This document shows positions 11,661 to 24,100 of a DNA stretch of 64,000 nucleotides, one piece after another; positions within the stretch are counted from its first letter, which is position 1; every line of letters begins with the position of its first letter. The position numbers were made by a program, and so were the translations under genes. The stretch spans positions 25,954,740-26,018,739 of the forward strand of contig CAIIXF020000009.1 of NCBI GenBank assembly GCA_903813345.2, written 5' to 3'. This stretch comes from Owenia fusiformis. Lineage: Eukaryota; Annelida; Polychaeta; Sabellida; Oweniidae. The notes under the pieces are model-generated. The model saw only the letters and a program-made list of their open reading frames with translations. It did not search any database and was not told the origin of the DNA.

Positions 11661-12095
11661 ATTTGCCTCACCCATTATTTGCCGCACCCATTATTTGCCT
11701 CACTCATTATTTGCCTCACCTATTATTTGCCTCACCCATTATTTGCCGCACCCATTATTTGCCTCACATATTATTTGCCTCACCCATTATTTGCCTCACC
11801 CGTTATTTGCCTCATCTATTATTTGCCTCACATATTATTTGCCTCACCCGTTATTTGACTCACCTATTATTTGCCTCACCCATTATTTGCCTCACCTATT
11901 ATTTGCCTCACTCATTATTTGCCTCACCTATTATTTGCCTCACCCATTATTTGCCTCACCTATTATTTGCCTCACCCATTATTTGCCCCACCCATAAATT
12001 GCCTCACCCATTATTTGCCTCACCTATTATTTGCCTCACCTATTATTTGCCTCACCCATTATTTGCCTCACCCATTATTTGCCTCACCTATTTTT
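11661..12095 (+). repeat. 16-bp minisatellite, about 27 copies
   Basis: The unit is CACCCATTATTTGCCT with single-base variants (CCTATT, CCGCAC, ACATATT). Because 16 is not a multiple of three and the unit lacks stop codons in all three plus frames, the whole array is open in all three plus frames and gives apparent proteins with a 16-residue period. There is no splice or start context to support coding. Confidence 0.9.
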
Positions 12096-13706
12096 AGATG
12101 ATCCTCAGATTACTCTGATTTTAGTCATTTTTCTAGTAACATATAAAAAGTACGCTTTCTCTGAAATAATGAAATCTGAACCAGACAATCAGGATTTTAA
12201 ATCTAAAAAATATGGAAACCAATAAAAAAGCAATAAAATTGATTTTGAGGCAAAGTAGATAAACATGTTAAACATTGTTTTTGCATCTATAATAAAAACA
12301 AATCTGATATGATGCTGAAATTGATATATGACACAAGTTTTCCTCATCACAGTCGAGACAGGGGAAAACCAAAATACAGATATATGTGAGAAAAATGTAT
12401 ATAAGCGAGGCAAACCTTAGGTCAAAGAGAATATACTTCTATGGGGCATAGTTATCAAATTTTAGTCCAAAATGTTGACAAAATATATATTTTTGTAAAG
12501 TTTTAGTCTCATTAGTGACACCCATGCGCGGTTATCAATTTGAATATTAATTGATGATGTTATAGCAATACCCTTTTTTATTAATATTATTACTTCTATA
12601 ATTGATGAGTATGATTAAAGTAAAGGATGCGGACAGACATAAATCATATCTCCACCATTAACTGAATATAGTCTGAATATAGCCTTGGTACGGCAAAACA
12701 AAGGCTGTCTTTTATGAAGAAACCTCAAGCATTAATATCACATAATATCATTAACACGCATGACTGAGGAATCAAAGACATTCATTAATCAAAAATAAAT
12801 ATTTTCAGGAATTCAGGACAAGAGTCAAATAAGGCAACACATTATATATGTAAAAATCAAGAATTCCCCGTCTCCGCATCACAATAATGAAACATAAAAC
12901 ATGTTTTTGCCTATTTTTCTTAAAAAATATTGAAATTACAGAAGTCTTGTTACAGTCTAAGAATTGTGTCTGACAGTGTAAGAATTAAATTAATCAAGAA
13001 CTCAGATTCAATAATCATTACAGTGAGATAAAACTGTGTTAATGTGCAATATATTACTGTTAGGCATCAGTTCAGTTGCTTAAACATTTATAACATGACA
13101 ATTCAAGAAGATTAATAATACAGCAGACAACCATTCCAGGTAATGATTGTGTATTATGAAAATAGCTGTCTACTTTTTCATTTTTACTTTTACTGGCAAA
13201 ACAATATGTTTATCTTTGTTTTCTATTAACCCTTTCTCTCCCCTTCCACTTTATTTCTCAAGATATAATTATAAAACAAAATTTCAAAATCCTTACTGGT
13301 TTAAAAAAATTAACATATGGACACAAAATATTCATATTCAATCAATATATTAAATTAGAAAAAATCAAATAACAAAATATAATATAAATTCTTGTTGATC
13401 AAATCATAAGTTTTCTATAGTACAATACAATATTCATCAATATTATGAATGCTTTAACATGAACATGAACAAATTTAAATCATAAAAAAATTGAAGCTAA
13501 CATAGACTTATCACTTGTCCTTGTTATTGTCACCAAAGCAGATTAATAACCACAAAGCTATAATAATTAAAATGCAATTATAAAGGTATTTGTTAGTTTT
13601 GCAGTTAGCATACTCAAACATAACTAGATTAATATGTATAAAGCAAATAATTATGTCAACTTCATACTAACTTACAATAATATGCATATATAAAACATAC
13701 ACTTAC
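12096..13706. other. AT-rich stretch, no exon found
   Basis: This stretch should hold introns, and possibly the next exon, of the minus-strand coiled-coil gene. I found no open segment with acceptor and donor signals on the minus strand. Open frames at about 12189-12413 and 13147-13353 are AT-rich and have no domain character. Confidence 0.4.
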
Positions 13707-16700
13707 CGTTTGCCTGTTTTCTTCCTCCATTCTTTTTGATTTATTTTTTAGTTCATTCAGTGTGCCAGAAAGATCACTGGAAGTGGAATCCACCTTGGTC
13801 TTCATACTTCTAACTTCATCAGCGAGGTCATAACAGACCCGCTCGAGTTGATCCTTGGCACGTATCGTCTCATCAAGTTCAGTCTTCATCTCTTGGATTC
13901 TAAATGGAAAAAAATATTTTTTGAATTCACATCATTCTTTAGATCAAGAAGTAATACTCACATAAAACAGGATCAAATTTTACCCAAAAGTTTATTTTGA
14001 AAGGATTAATTCAGATAGAAATTATTGTAATTGTTCTGAAACATCAAAGTAAATAGTATCTGTACTTTATTACACAAGATTGAAAATATATCAACATCAA
14101 AATATAAAGTGATAGAGATGTCATTACTAATCAATTTATGAGTGGCATTACTTGAGATTTTGGGCATCCCTTCTGGTAACCAACTCTTGCTGACTGCCAA
14201 TAACTGCCTGCTCTACCGCTTTTGTGTGATTAACCAATGACGACAAAGCAGACCTCTCATCCGCTAACTTCTCTTCAGCACGTTTTAATCTTGTGCTTAA
14301 CTGTGCCACTAAGTCGTTATTTGCTCGCACAGAGTTCTCAAATTGCTGTCTTGAATATTTTTCTTCTCTTAATATATCCTCATTTTTTCTTACTGTGCCT
14401 TTTATTTCACTTTGTAATCGTATGACTTCCTCTAAGAGTGCTCTGTTTGATTTTTCAGTAACAGCCAATCGAGATTCTAGTTGTTTTACAGCGTCAGAGG
14501 AGGAATCGGGGTATTGCCCACCAATTCTAACAGGACTATCTTGTCTACCAGCCCCATATGGTATAACTTGGTTGTCTATACTTGGTTGTGGCGACCCGCG
14601 GGAATTTATACTTGGGAGAGTATTGAACTTTGTTGGGAACTGGGATCCCCTGAAAATAAATGATATGAACATTTTTATTTGACATAAATATAATAAGCTA
14701 CAATATTATTCAATTCATTTATTTTGATCTTACCATCCTCCAAGGCCAGGTATTCCCCTGTATGCCATTTTTCAAATATCATTCAATTCATTTATTTTGA
14801 TCTTACCATCCTCCAAGGCCGGTATTCCCCTGTATGCCATTTTTCAAATATCATTCAATTCATTTATTTTGATCTTACCATCCTCCAAGGCCAGGTATTC
14901 CCCTGTATGCCATTTTTCAAATATCATTCAATTCATTTATTTTGATCTTACCATCCTCCAAGGCCAGGTATTCCCCTGTATGCCATTTTTCAAATATCAT
15001 TCAATTCATTTATTTTGATCTTACCATCCTCCAAGGCCAGGTATTCCCCTGTATGCCATTTTTCAAATATCATTCAATTCATTTATTTTGATCTTACCAT
15101 CCTCCAAGACCAGGTATTCCCCTAGCTGTATGCCATTTTTCAAATTTCATTCAATTCATTTATTTTGATCTTACCATCCTCCAAGGCCAGGTATTCCCCT
15201 GTATGCCATATTTCAAATTTCATTCAATTCATTTATTTTGATCTTACCATCCTCCAAGGCCAGGTATTCCCCTGTATGCCATTTTTCAAATATCATTCAA
15301 TTCATTTATTTTGATCTTACCATCCTCCAAGGCCATGTATTCCCCTGTATGCCATTTTTCAAATATCATTCAATTCATTTATTTTGATCTTACCATCCTT
15401 CAAGGCCAGGTATTCCCATGTATGCCATTTTTCAAATATCATTCAATTCATTTATTTTGATCTTACCATCCTCCAAGGCCAGGTATTCCCCTGTATGCTA
15501 TTTTTCAAATATCATTCAATTCATTTATTTTGATCTTACCATCCTCCAAGGCCAGGTATTCCCCTGTATGCCATTTTTCAAATATCATTCAATTTATTTA
15601 TTTTGATCTTACCATCCTCCAAGGCCAGGTTTTCCCCTGTATGACATTTTTCAAATATCATTCAATTCATAATATTTTGATTTTACCATCCTCCAAGGCC
15701 AGGTATTCCCCAGTATACCATTTTTCAAATATCATTCAATTCATTTATTTTGATCTTACCATCCTCCAAGGCCATGTATTCCCCTGTATGCCATTTTTCA
15801 AATATCATTCAATTCATTTATTTTGATCTTACCATCCTCCAAGGCCAGGTATTCCCCTGTATGCCATTTTTCAACAATAATATAATTTATCCTATGCAGT
15901 TACTTCTCTCAAACTTCATATAATCATAGTTGCTAGAGTGCATTTATATCCATATTTAATAATATTCATGATCCTGTATATAATCTCTTGAGTATATGTA
16001 CCCATTAAGCACTGTGCACATTTATTAATTTATCAACAACTCTCACTGTAATCCTTTTACGAGTTTTCCTTTCCATGTAAACATATCCACATAATTTTAT
16101 CTAACATGATCCTGGCCTTCAAAGTTCTGTAGACACACAGAAGAAATGTCAATATTTCAGCACTATGTAGTTTATTTACATATATCAATATTTAAGCACT
16201 TTGCAGTCTATTTACTTTGTTTTAGTGTTCATCAATTCAATTGAGCTGTTGTCTGACATTGAGAAAACTGTTTGTGTGATGTTGAAGGCTTGCTTATATC
16301 CTGATTATAGTCATCAATAATCTGGTTATGCTGAGAATTCAATTACTTCATTGTATAAAAATCAATTCGAGGATATACCTGCAGTGTCAATTTGGATCCA
16401 GTTGTAATTGTGTCGAACATTGCATTTTTGATTTTGGTATTTTTTTGTTACAATTCTCCATAACTAGGACAGTTAAAAATGTTCTAATTAAATCAACTTA
16501 ATAACATTATGTATGTGAAGTTGTAAAAGTGTATTTACTTGCATGATTGAGTTTAAAGGTAAGGATTAAGGAAAATAGCTGCAATTGAGTCCCAGGAAAA
16601 AATAATTGTTAAGGGGACAGTAGACCCTGGGGAGAATGGGGTCATAATATTACTTGTTCATATACACATTCTCTGAATAATATGTATAGAATTAACCTCC

Positions 16701-19700
16701 CTCCCTACACTTCACATACATGTACACTTAAGGTAAGTGAATATAATAAGAAAATATGAACGCAAATCTAAAAGTTCTAAGTCAAGTAGCCATTTACTCA
16801 TCCAACTCTGCTCACCTTAATTAACAAAAATACTCATTCTACTTTGTCAAGCCAGTAAGCATTCATAGATATAAAAGAGTAATTTGAGCGAGTGGAATTT
16901 AACCAGATTTTCATATAAGACACAGTTCTAATGGTACTCTAGCTAATATCAATTTCAAAGTCATATAAACTATGATGAAAATTATTTTCAAAATTGTTAA
17001 AGCGTATGTAATAGTGAGAGTGTGACGAACAACTGAAGATGATTTCAGGGTATCCAAGTAAATTAATTGAGGTAATTCTAACATGCATCATTAGATATTT
17101 CCCATTCATTTATTCTTCCTGCATTCAGAAGATGATCTATTATAGAGTCTGGAATTTGCCTTAAGCTTTTTATAACAAATCCGCACAATGACGTAAGCGA
17201 TTTAAGTAAGTATGAATATACTTTTGCCCAATATATATTAAACAGATTGACATACTACTGTACTAAATATTTGAACTTATTCCCAGATCCCTTGGGCAGA
17301 ACCATGGGCCTTCAACTAGTTGAAAGCCCATGGGCAGAACTAAAGCATTGGTATTACCTCTTAATCAATGATTTTATTCAAATTAAAAGAATTGCTTGAA
17401 TAGACTTCTACATACTTGGCAGTGGTAAATTGTTAAATCTTGTATTTTATATTTATCTGGACTATCAATTAAACAATAAAAACAAAATACAGAATAACCC
17501 TGTTTCACCCGAGGGGTTTAATCAATATATTGTATTGTTAAAGTGGTAGGTTTCTGACGTGAGAATAATTGGTCAAGTAAGATCTAAAAGTACCTGATTG
17601 AGTACAGTAATAAAGCTAATCAGGTGAGGATATGAAAAAGTACTTTCTTATACTTTGCCTACCTTAAAATATAACATTTTTAGTGAAGTTTATGAATCCA
17701 GATTTATGGTATGGTATGGTATGCATGGTATGGTATGGTATGATATGGCATGGTATCAGGTATGGTATGATATTCATATGGTATGATATGATATTGATAG
17801 GGTATGGTATGATATGGTATTGTGTTTTCAGAACTATACTTTAAGTCTTAAATATCTTATGCCAATATGAAGCAAGAATATTAAAAGAAATGTCTGATAT
17901 AATATAGAGAAAATCTACAAATGAGTCTGACATAATTATAATGTCTCATAAAAGGCATCCTGACAAATTGTGGCTTGATAACGCATCAATAATAGTGATT
18001 AGAGATAACCAATAAAATGGTTCAAAAACAAGAATTAGAAGCCTTCCCTTGACATCCTTTTCACTTAAATATTAAACTACTTATTGAATGGTCAATAGAT
18101 TTCCAACCAAGGAAAATATTTGACATTCACAGTCAGAGACAGAATTGTAAAGTCAATACCATTTATTGATCACATCCTTTCAACACTGGGAAAATAAATG
18201 AGATTGTTATTTTCATCATGCAAAGACATTACAATACCCAATAATATTGACACTGTTTAAATAGTAAAATAGACTCATACATGCTTAGAACTCTTTTATG
18301 TGTTTTCATTGACTAATATAATAATCAAACTAGAGAAAAGCTCAGATATTACAAAATAATGATTTTTTTCTGGGAACGTGATTCTCTTTCTTTTCTGTCA
18401 TGATTTGTAGAATGTACTCAATTATAAATTCCTATTCAGAATTACAATGTTTGGAGCTTTTTGGTTGCGGAGCATGACTATTGCTCAATTGTTCAATCTA
18501 TTCAACCTAGAAATATATTATTCATAGCATAGAGCATCAAACATAGAGCAAAAGATATATAAATTATAATAACAAAATAAGATTCATGCAGTGATGAATT
18601 ATTTGCAAACAGTAAATATTTGCATTAAGAGAACTATATTTAAATAATGTACATGTACTAAGTATATATCATTAAGTTTACATTGGTGTTTAGTATAAAA
18701 GGAATGAAAATGCAATTTTACCATTTGACTTACCATGGACCTTTCAAGAACAAAATGAAAATAACTTATGATTCAACCTAGTCTTGTCTGAGCTACCGTA
18801 GCCTTGACCTTAAATTCAAGTTGTAGCATTCTGATATCCTTTACAATTCAAAGGCTGCTCTAAATCATAAGATAACTCATATATTCATATTTCAAGTTTC
18901 AGTTATTGTTACATAATGACTTAAAACATGGCATCCATGAGGTAGTTATGGTGACAAGGCACTGGCACTGAATGATTAAAAAATATTAGATATTATGCAT
19001 TGACTGCAAAACTATGTTGACCCTTTACTGCATTGATTGCGGTCTCTGAAATTAGAAAGATAAGGAAATGCATGAACTACACTGTACATGTACTCTGTTA
19101 TATAGTCATCAGCACCATCTATTCTCTCTATTTAACATCAGTGTCACGATATAGGGTAGCGATTTTTAGGTTTTCTGTCCCTGATGCCTGGTCATTTTAA
19201 ATTTTATTCTAAGTCCAAAAGTAGCACAAAATAAAAACCAAAAAATCTCTACCCTATATCGTGACATATATCCTATTTAATAATACTAGACAAAAAAAAT
19301 GAGAAAGTTCAGTATTAATAATACTTTTGGTAAATTTTTAGCTTGTCCAAAGCCAAGGAAGAAGATATATAAATAGGGGCAATGAATGAAATAATAAACA
19401 TAGCTCCTTGCATGCTAATATTATGATAGTAGAACATGGATATGATATAAAGCCAATTAAGGTACAGCTGGAAAGTAACATTTTGGTAAAAAATTGCTAT
19501 ACCTGCACATGTTATTTTCTAGTTAAGGAATAAATAATGATAGGCCATTCAATATGGTGAAATTCAGCACTCGTTGGACAGAATGTCGTACAAAGCACGA
19601 ACCGAAGGTGAGTGCATTTGTACTGACATTCTGTCCAACGAGTGCTGAATTTCACCATATTGAATGGCCTATCATTATTTATTCCGATTCAAACATATAA

Positions 19701-20871
19701 AAAATGAAAACATTGTTCAGAGAATTGGGGATTGGAGCTCCATGAGATACACCAAACTCGAGCTCGCTGTTATTTTCGCCATTCCCAGGTGTGACGTCAC
19801 AATGCAAATACAATACGTAGATTCCCGGATGATTGGATAGAGCACGGTCGTGCATCTATGGAGAATTAGAGAACGTTCTATATTGGCTATGCTGCATTCT
19901 GATTGGTTGAGAAATTCAATTAGAGCACGGTCATGTTTGAATACAAAATAAAGTATGAAGACAGTCAATTTCCTTGCTTTTTTCAGGAAAGTATCATAAC
20001 ATTGTCTTCTTTTAGAATATCTGGTAGGAGTTCAATGGGAACTCCAGGAAATCCCGATATTTCACACTTTGTATTTTTCCAAATTTTCTTTCAAAGTTTT
20101 CAGACAACACAGGAACTACCATTGACCTGTTTCCAGGTTTACTAAAAATAGACAGTGTAATGATCATTTCCTGAAAAAAGCAAGGAAATACACACATGAC
20201 TTCATACTTAATTTTGTACCAGAAAATAACATGTGCAGGTATAGCAATTTTTTACCAAAATGTTACTTTCCAGCTGAACCTTAAAGTAAAAAACTACTTT
20301 TTCATTTCAAGATTTATAAGGAATTTCTTATGAGATATTGCGATCCATACCAAAAAAAAAATACCAAGAAGGTGTGAGCATTTTTTTCCACGATTCTAAT
20401 ATCAAAATTGTTTGAGAATCCATTGTAGTCAAATAGGTGAAATATCACAGACTTATGTGATATCATTTGGCAGAGTCAATGATGAAATGCACACAAAATC
20501 AATGAATAGTGTCCACATAAAAACAGAGAGAAGATTTACGTAAATTACTGAACAATCAGTCGTACAAACAGTATTAAAGATATGTAGTGTTCAATGAATA
20601 TCATTTGTACTGGACTGCCAGGAATAAATGGTCTGGTAATCAACTGAGTGACTGAAATCTTGTTTTTTTTAAATTTTTTCCATTTTTGGATTTAATCCAC
20701 ATAATGCGATTGAAATTGTTATCTGGTTACTATGAAACATACTTTTCTCGGATACTGATACATTCGTGTAGTGCCTGACAGCTTTCAAGAAGCACCACAA
20801 TGTGTAATGCTTGTAAAATATGACTTTTCCAATTTGTAAACTCACCTTTTTTCTCCCCAATGGTCCGCCAT
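13707..20871 (-). CDS. Coiled-coil protein gene, 5' exons
   Basis: Three exons join in phase on the minus strand: 20871-20846 (ATG, 8 codons plus 2 nt, donor GGTGAG), 14649-14152 (acceptor TTTTCAG, donor GTAATG) and 13899-13707 (acceptor TTTAG, donor GTAAGT). The product starts MADHWGEKR, continues with a Ser/Pro/Gly-rich head of about 50 residues (SPQPS, GAGRQDSPVRIGG), then a long heptad-rich coiled coil (DAVKQLESRL, RALLEEVIRLQ, LERVCYDLADEVR) to the last exon seen. The length of the coiled coil suggests a structural, centrosomal or ciliary protein. I do not recognise the family securely; CCDC154-like is a guess. The 3' exons were not found. A 73-bp minisatellite lies in the 6.2-kb first intron, close to exon 2. 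The gene faces away from GRWD1. Confidence 0.7.
14705..15872 (-). repeat. 73-bp minisatellite, 16 units, each with an ATG and a splice-donor-like site
   Basis: The plus-strand unit runs from ATTCAATTCATTTATTTTGA to CCATTTTTCAAATATC and repeats about 16 times with few changes: a 1-bp loss in unit 2, a 4-bp gain in unit 6, scattered substitutions. Read on the minus strand, the direction of the coiled-coil gene, each unit holds AAAAATGGCATACAG and then, 35 nt after the ATG, GATG|GTAAGATC, a good donor match. The GT is kept in all 16 units and the ATG in about 15. The array lies about 55 bp upstream of exon 2. It may be a plain minisatellite or may supply alternative first exons or micro-exons (see findings). 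Confidence 0.9.
17303..17337. repeat. Short near-perfect palindrome
   Basis: CCATGGGCCTTCAACTAGTT is followed by its complement GAAAGCCCATGG, which could form a hairpin of about 15 bp. It shows no link to a gene. Confidence 0.6.
17708..17822 (+). repeat. TGGTA pentanucleotide microsatellite
   Basis: The tract is mostly GGTATGGTAT repeats with interruptions such as TGATA and TGCATGG. Confidence 0.85.
19143..19265. mobile_element. Small MITE with GTCACGATATAGGGTAG ends
   Basis: About 30 bp at each end are inverted copies (left GTCACGATATAGGGTAGCGA). The total length is 123 bp. The target duplication is unclear. It lies in intron 1 of the coiled-coil gene. Confidence 0.65.
19457..20284. mobile_element. 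TTAA-flanked inverted-repeat element with a nested insertion
   Basis: The element (19461-20280) is bounded by TTAA on both sides. Its ends are inverted copies, GGTACAGCTGGAAAGTAACA on the left, for well over 100 bp. A TTAA target suggests a piggyBac- or Kolobok-type MITE. The left arm is interrupted from about 19517 to 19945 by a second repeat that contains a perfect palindrome, so the arms are of unequal length. A fragment of the same arm is at about 47690-47790. Confidence 0.7.
19517..19945. mobile_element. Repeat nested in the TTAA element
   Basis: The arm sequence stops after TTATTTTCTAG and resumes at ACAAAATAAAGTATGAAG, as comparison with the opposite arm and with 47690-47790 shows. 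The insert holds a perfect palindrome at about 19529-19682 (CACTCGTTGGACAGAATGTC and its complement) and a segment shared with 63388-63600 (TTCGCCATTCCCAGGTGTGA and CTGATTGGTT). The protein-like frame across this segment in both copies reflects repeat ancestry, not a gene. Confidence 0.6.
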
Positions 20872-21130
20872 ATTGTTTACAGTAGTGAAGCACAGAACAA
20901 GCTAAGCGATCAACATAAAATAAATATTTACACATCACAAATCCAGTTCCTTACACATATATATATTCGCAATTTAACCTACTCTATATCTTATGATCAC
21001 AATATTCATCAATTCTAGTTTGAAAAATATTACTTAAAAGATAACAAATGCGGTAAGTAAATTGCAAATTATTTGTGGCTCGATCATGTTTTCTGGCAGG
21101 GTCAGAGGTCAAACAAGTACACATGCAAGC
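20872..21130. promoter_or_regulatory. Candidate bidirectional promoter between the coiled-coil gene and GRWD1
   Basis: Only about 260 bp separate the two divergent start codons. Neither side has a clear TATA box in a standard place. The coiled-coil gene's start codon lies in CAATATGGCGG, which matches the YY1-type core AANATGGCG that is often found at start codons of TATA-less genes. Promoter function is inferred from position. Confidence 0.55.
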
Positions 21131-24100
21131 ATGGAGGAAGAAAATATTGAAGATATGGATGGAAATAGCGAAAGTTCTGATGACCAGGAGGAAGAAATGG
21201 AAGATGAACAGGTTGAGAACAAAACTTACCTACCTGGGCAACAAATGGAAGACGGAGAAGAGCTTGTATGCGATGAATCTGCCTACAAAATGTACCATCA
21301 AGCCTCAACTGGTAAAAATTTCACTTGTTCCACTCCATAGATCCCGGCCAGATTCTTTTGTAGTAGAATCAGTAGCTCAATAATATTTCCTCAAGATGAG
21401 ACACCTCAGAAAATTTCAAATTTTAAAATGACGATTCGGCAGCCATTTCTGAAAAATATGAGACAAATCATACCTCATTCGAAGGGTCTTGTTATTCTTT
21501 ACCTTTTTTATCACCAATGGCCGTTATTCAAGCAATACTGCGTTGATAAGAGGCCAAAACAGTGATATTTTATCGCCGGACTCTTGTCTGTCCAAATCTG
21601 AATGTTGCTCCCGTGGTTCCAGAAATGTGACGTCATCATTACAATGATATTTGGACACACAAGAGTCCGGATTTCGTGAAAAATATTCGCCGTATTGAAA
21701 GTCAAATAACTGCATCCATAGGTTATTTACTCGAACCAAACAAGTAGAAATAGAAAGATGAAGATCTCAGCTATAAAATAAGTGCAAAATCTGTCACGGG
21801 GAAACAGGTACCATTTTGTATAAGGAACGTTTTGAAAGGTGGTCACTTTTTTTTCGAAATTTTCCAATTTAGTGTCGTATCTTCTGTATTATTCTTTGAG
21901 CCTATGATCCTACTACAAAACGATCTGGCCAATATCTGTGTTCCACTCAACGATTGCATTTACAGTTGGGGACATAAATAAATGACAGGTGGATTTGCTG
22001 AAGTGAGGATTTCCCATGTTAAAAATAAGAGAATTTACAGGAGGCCATAAATCAGTAGATGAGATTATACAAAATGTAAAATATACAAATTTTAAGGGAT
22101 ATGTATCGAGACAATATTGGAAATTATGGGCTTTCAGACCACCATAATTAGGAAATGGTGATCGAAAATCGACCTGTCATTTATTTTTGTCCCCAACTGT
22201 AGAGTCTTATCCCGTTCCCGGACTATGGTCCTGTGAACATCTCAATCTTTTGCCTGTGCGATTACAACATGGGAGAATTATTTACTCATCTTACACTTCA
22301 GATACCTACTTCAATAGATTCCTTGGTAATTTAGCATTCTTTTCGTGTAGTTGAATCCACAATTGTCTGGGTTTATCGGCAGAACGAAGACATTTTCGTT
22401 TTTGATCGCAATATTTGCGTGTAACATTTAACTTATTTCAACCGTCAAATTCCTCCATATTGGTACTTCCGGGCTACATCCGGGACAGCCAAACGGGGGA
22501 TTCCCCTTTTAAATCCAACCGCCATTTTGAAAAGTGATGGAATCTCTCTCGATGAAAAAAGAGAAATGTTCCCGTTCTGCCGATATACCCAGACAATCGG
22601 CGGTTCCAATATATTAGAAGTTACATCTTGAGTTCTATAATGCATTGAGGTAGGTATCTTAAGTGTAAGGGGCGTAGATAATTCTCCCAAGTTGTAATCG
22701 TACAGGCAAATGAATGCGCTCAGTGCAGGACTATAGTCCGGGAACGGGATAAGTAGAGTCCATTTCAATGCTTCATTTCGTCAGTAGAACGGCAAAAATA
22801 AGAAATTGGGAGACCATTGTGCAATAATATATGGAAAAGTATATTCATAATGTACATGAATGACATTTGTATATCTTGGATTGCTTCTAGTTTGGCTTAT
22901 AAAGTGTGTGGCCTCTTATATTTGGATGTTTCTCTGCCATGTTATTTTCAATAAGATTAACATGGCTGAAATTCTTCAAATTACAAGACGGCACAGGCTT
23001 ATTGCACAAAAAACTAAAAAATCTGAAATATACAAATGTCATTCATGTACATTATGAATACGCTTTTCCATATATTATTGCACAATGCACTGGCAGATTA
23101 GGGGGGGGGCCTGGGGGCCCGGGCCCCCCCCCCCCCCTTGGGTGGGCCCAGAAAAAAAAATTGGGCCCAAAAAAAATTTTGGGCCAAAAAAGGCCTTAAG
23201 GCCCCCAAAAAGTCGGCCTTTTTGGTCATTACTGGGCCTTAAAGGCCTTATTTTTTAAATTCAGGCCAAATTTTGAAGAAAATGGGCCTCAAAATTTCAA
23301 AATTTGGGCCCACTATTGCGTTTTAGGGGCCCAAAATTTTTTTTCCCGCAAGCGCGGACGTTTTTTCCTCTGACCTGAAATTTGGGCCCCCCCCTTGTTG
23401 GTTCCCAGATCCGCCCCTGCAATGGTCTCCCAATTTCTTATTTTTGCCGTTCTACTGACGAAATGAAGCAGTGAAATGGACTCTATCTCAATATATTTAC
23501 TGTTTGTGTACACTGTCTAAAATACAGAGTATAAGATTTTGCTAATGAATGCAAATGTCACTCAACTTCTACGTTTTATTAAACACTCATATACTTACCT
23601 GTATCAGGTACGGAAAATTTCGAATGGAATGCGTGACATGGCGTGAAAAGTCCGAACGAAATGCGTACGTTTTTTTTCAGCGTTCGTATTTTTGCTGTGT
23701 AGACGAACTTTTTTAGAAATTTTTCTACAGAAATATTTTTGCTTGACAACTACCAGGTAAAATGCGTATTTGCGTGACATTTTCTGTCACGCAAAAATAA
23801 CTGGCGTGACTTCAAATTCTTCAGCAAATGCGTGACAAATACGCAAATTGCGGGACAGTTGACAGGCCTGTGATAGCAAGTAGATATCAGTCTCGGCAGA
23901 GCGACAGTCTTATGAGAAGAAGGTCCTGGTTTCGATTCTCATCTGGGCAGTGAGTATAGCACGCTCCCTTTCAGGTCTAGTATCTTGCTCGTTAAACTTC
24001 AGCTCCCTTGAAGAGCGTTCCTCAGGTCGTTACAGTGGTGGCAGTAGTGGGATTACCCTTTATGTATCATTTACAATAGGACATCATCTTTCAGGGAGAA

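Larger units (their letters stand above)
15873..19456. other. Intron 1 of the coiled-coil gene, mostly unique AT-rich DNA
   Basis: No exon was found here on either strand. It holds a (TGGTA)n-type microsatellite (about 17708-17822), a near-perfect palindrome around AACTAGTT (about 17303-17337) and an inverted-repeat element at 19143-19265. Confidence 0.5.

Noticed and set aside
11616-12225. Several overlapping open frames of up to 151 codons
   Set aside because: They are all translations of the 16-bp minisatellite, open in three frames because the unit lacks stops.
14293-14682. 129-codon plus-strand open frame
   Set aside because: It is the antisense shadow of the coiled-coil exon 14649-14152, which has clear heptads and splice sites.
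14724-15826. Plus-strand repeat-protein frames of about 73-98 codons
   Set aside because: They read the 73-bp minisatellite in the sense opposite to the gene, shift frame with unit indels, and have no splice or start context.
19717-19968. Frame with a phrase shared with 63388-63591 (LIEFLNQSEC)
   Set aside because: The two regions are copies of one interspersed repeat; the sharing reflects repeat homology at the DNA level.
22860-23057. A 65-codon frame found identically at 22860 and 43853
   Set aside because: Both lie in the same place in two copies of the TA-flanked MITE; there is no sign of selection on protein, and the frame crosses into the inverted arm.
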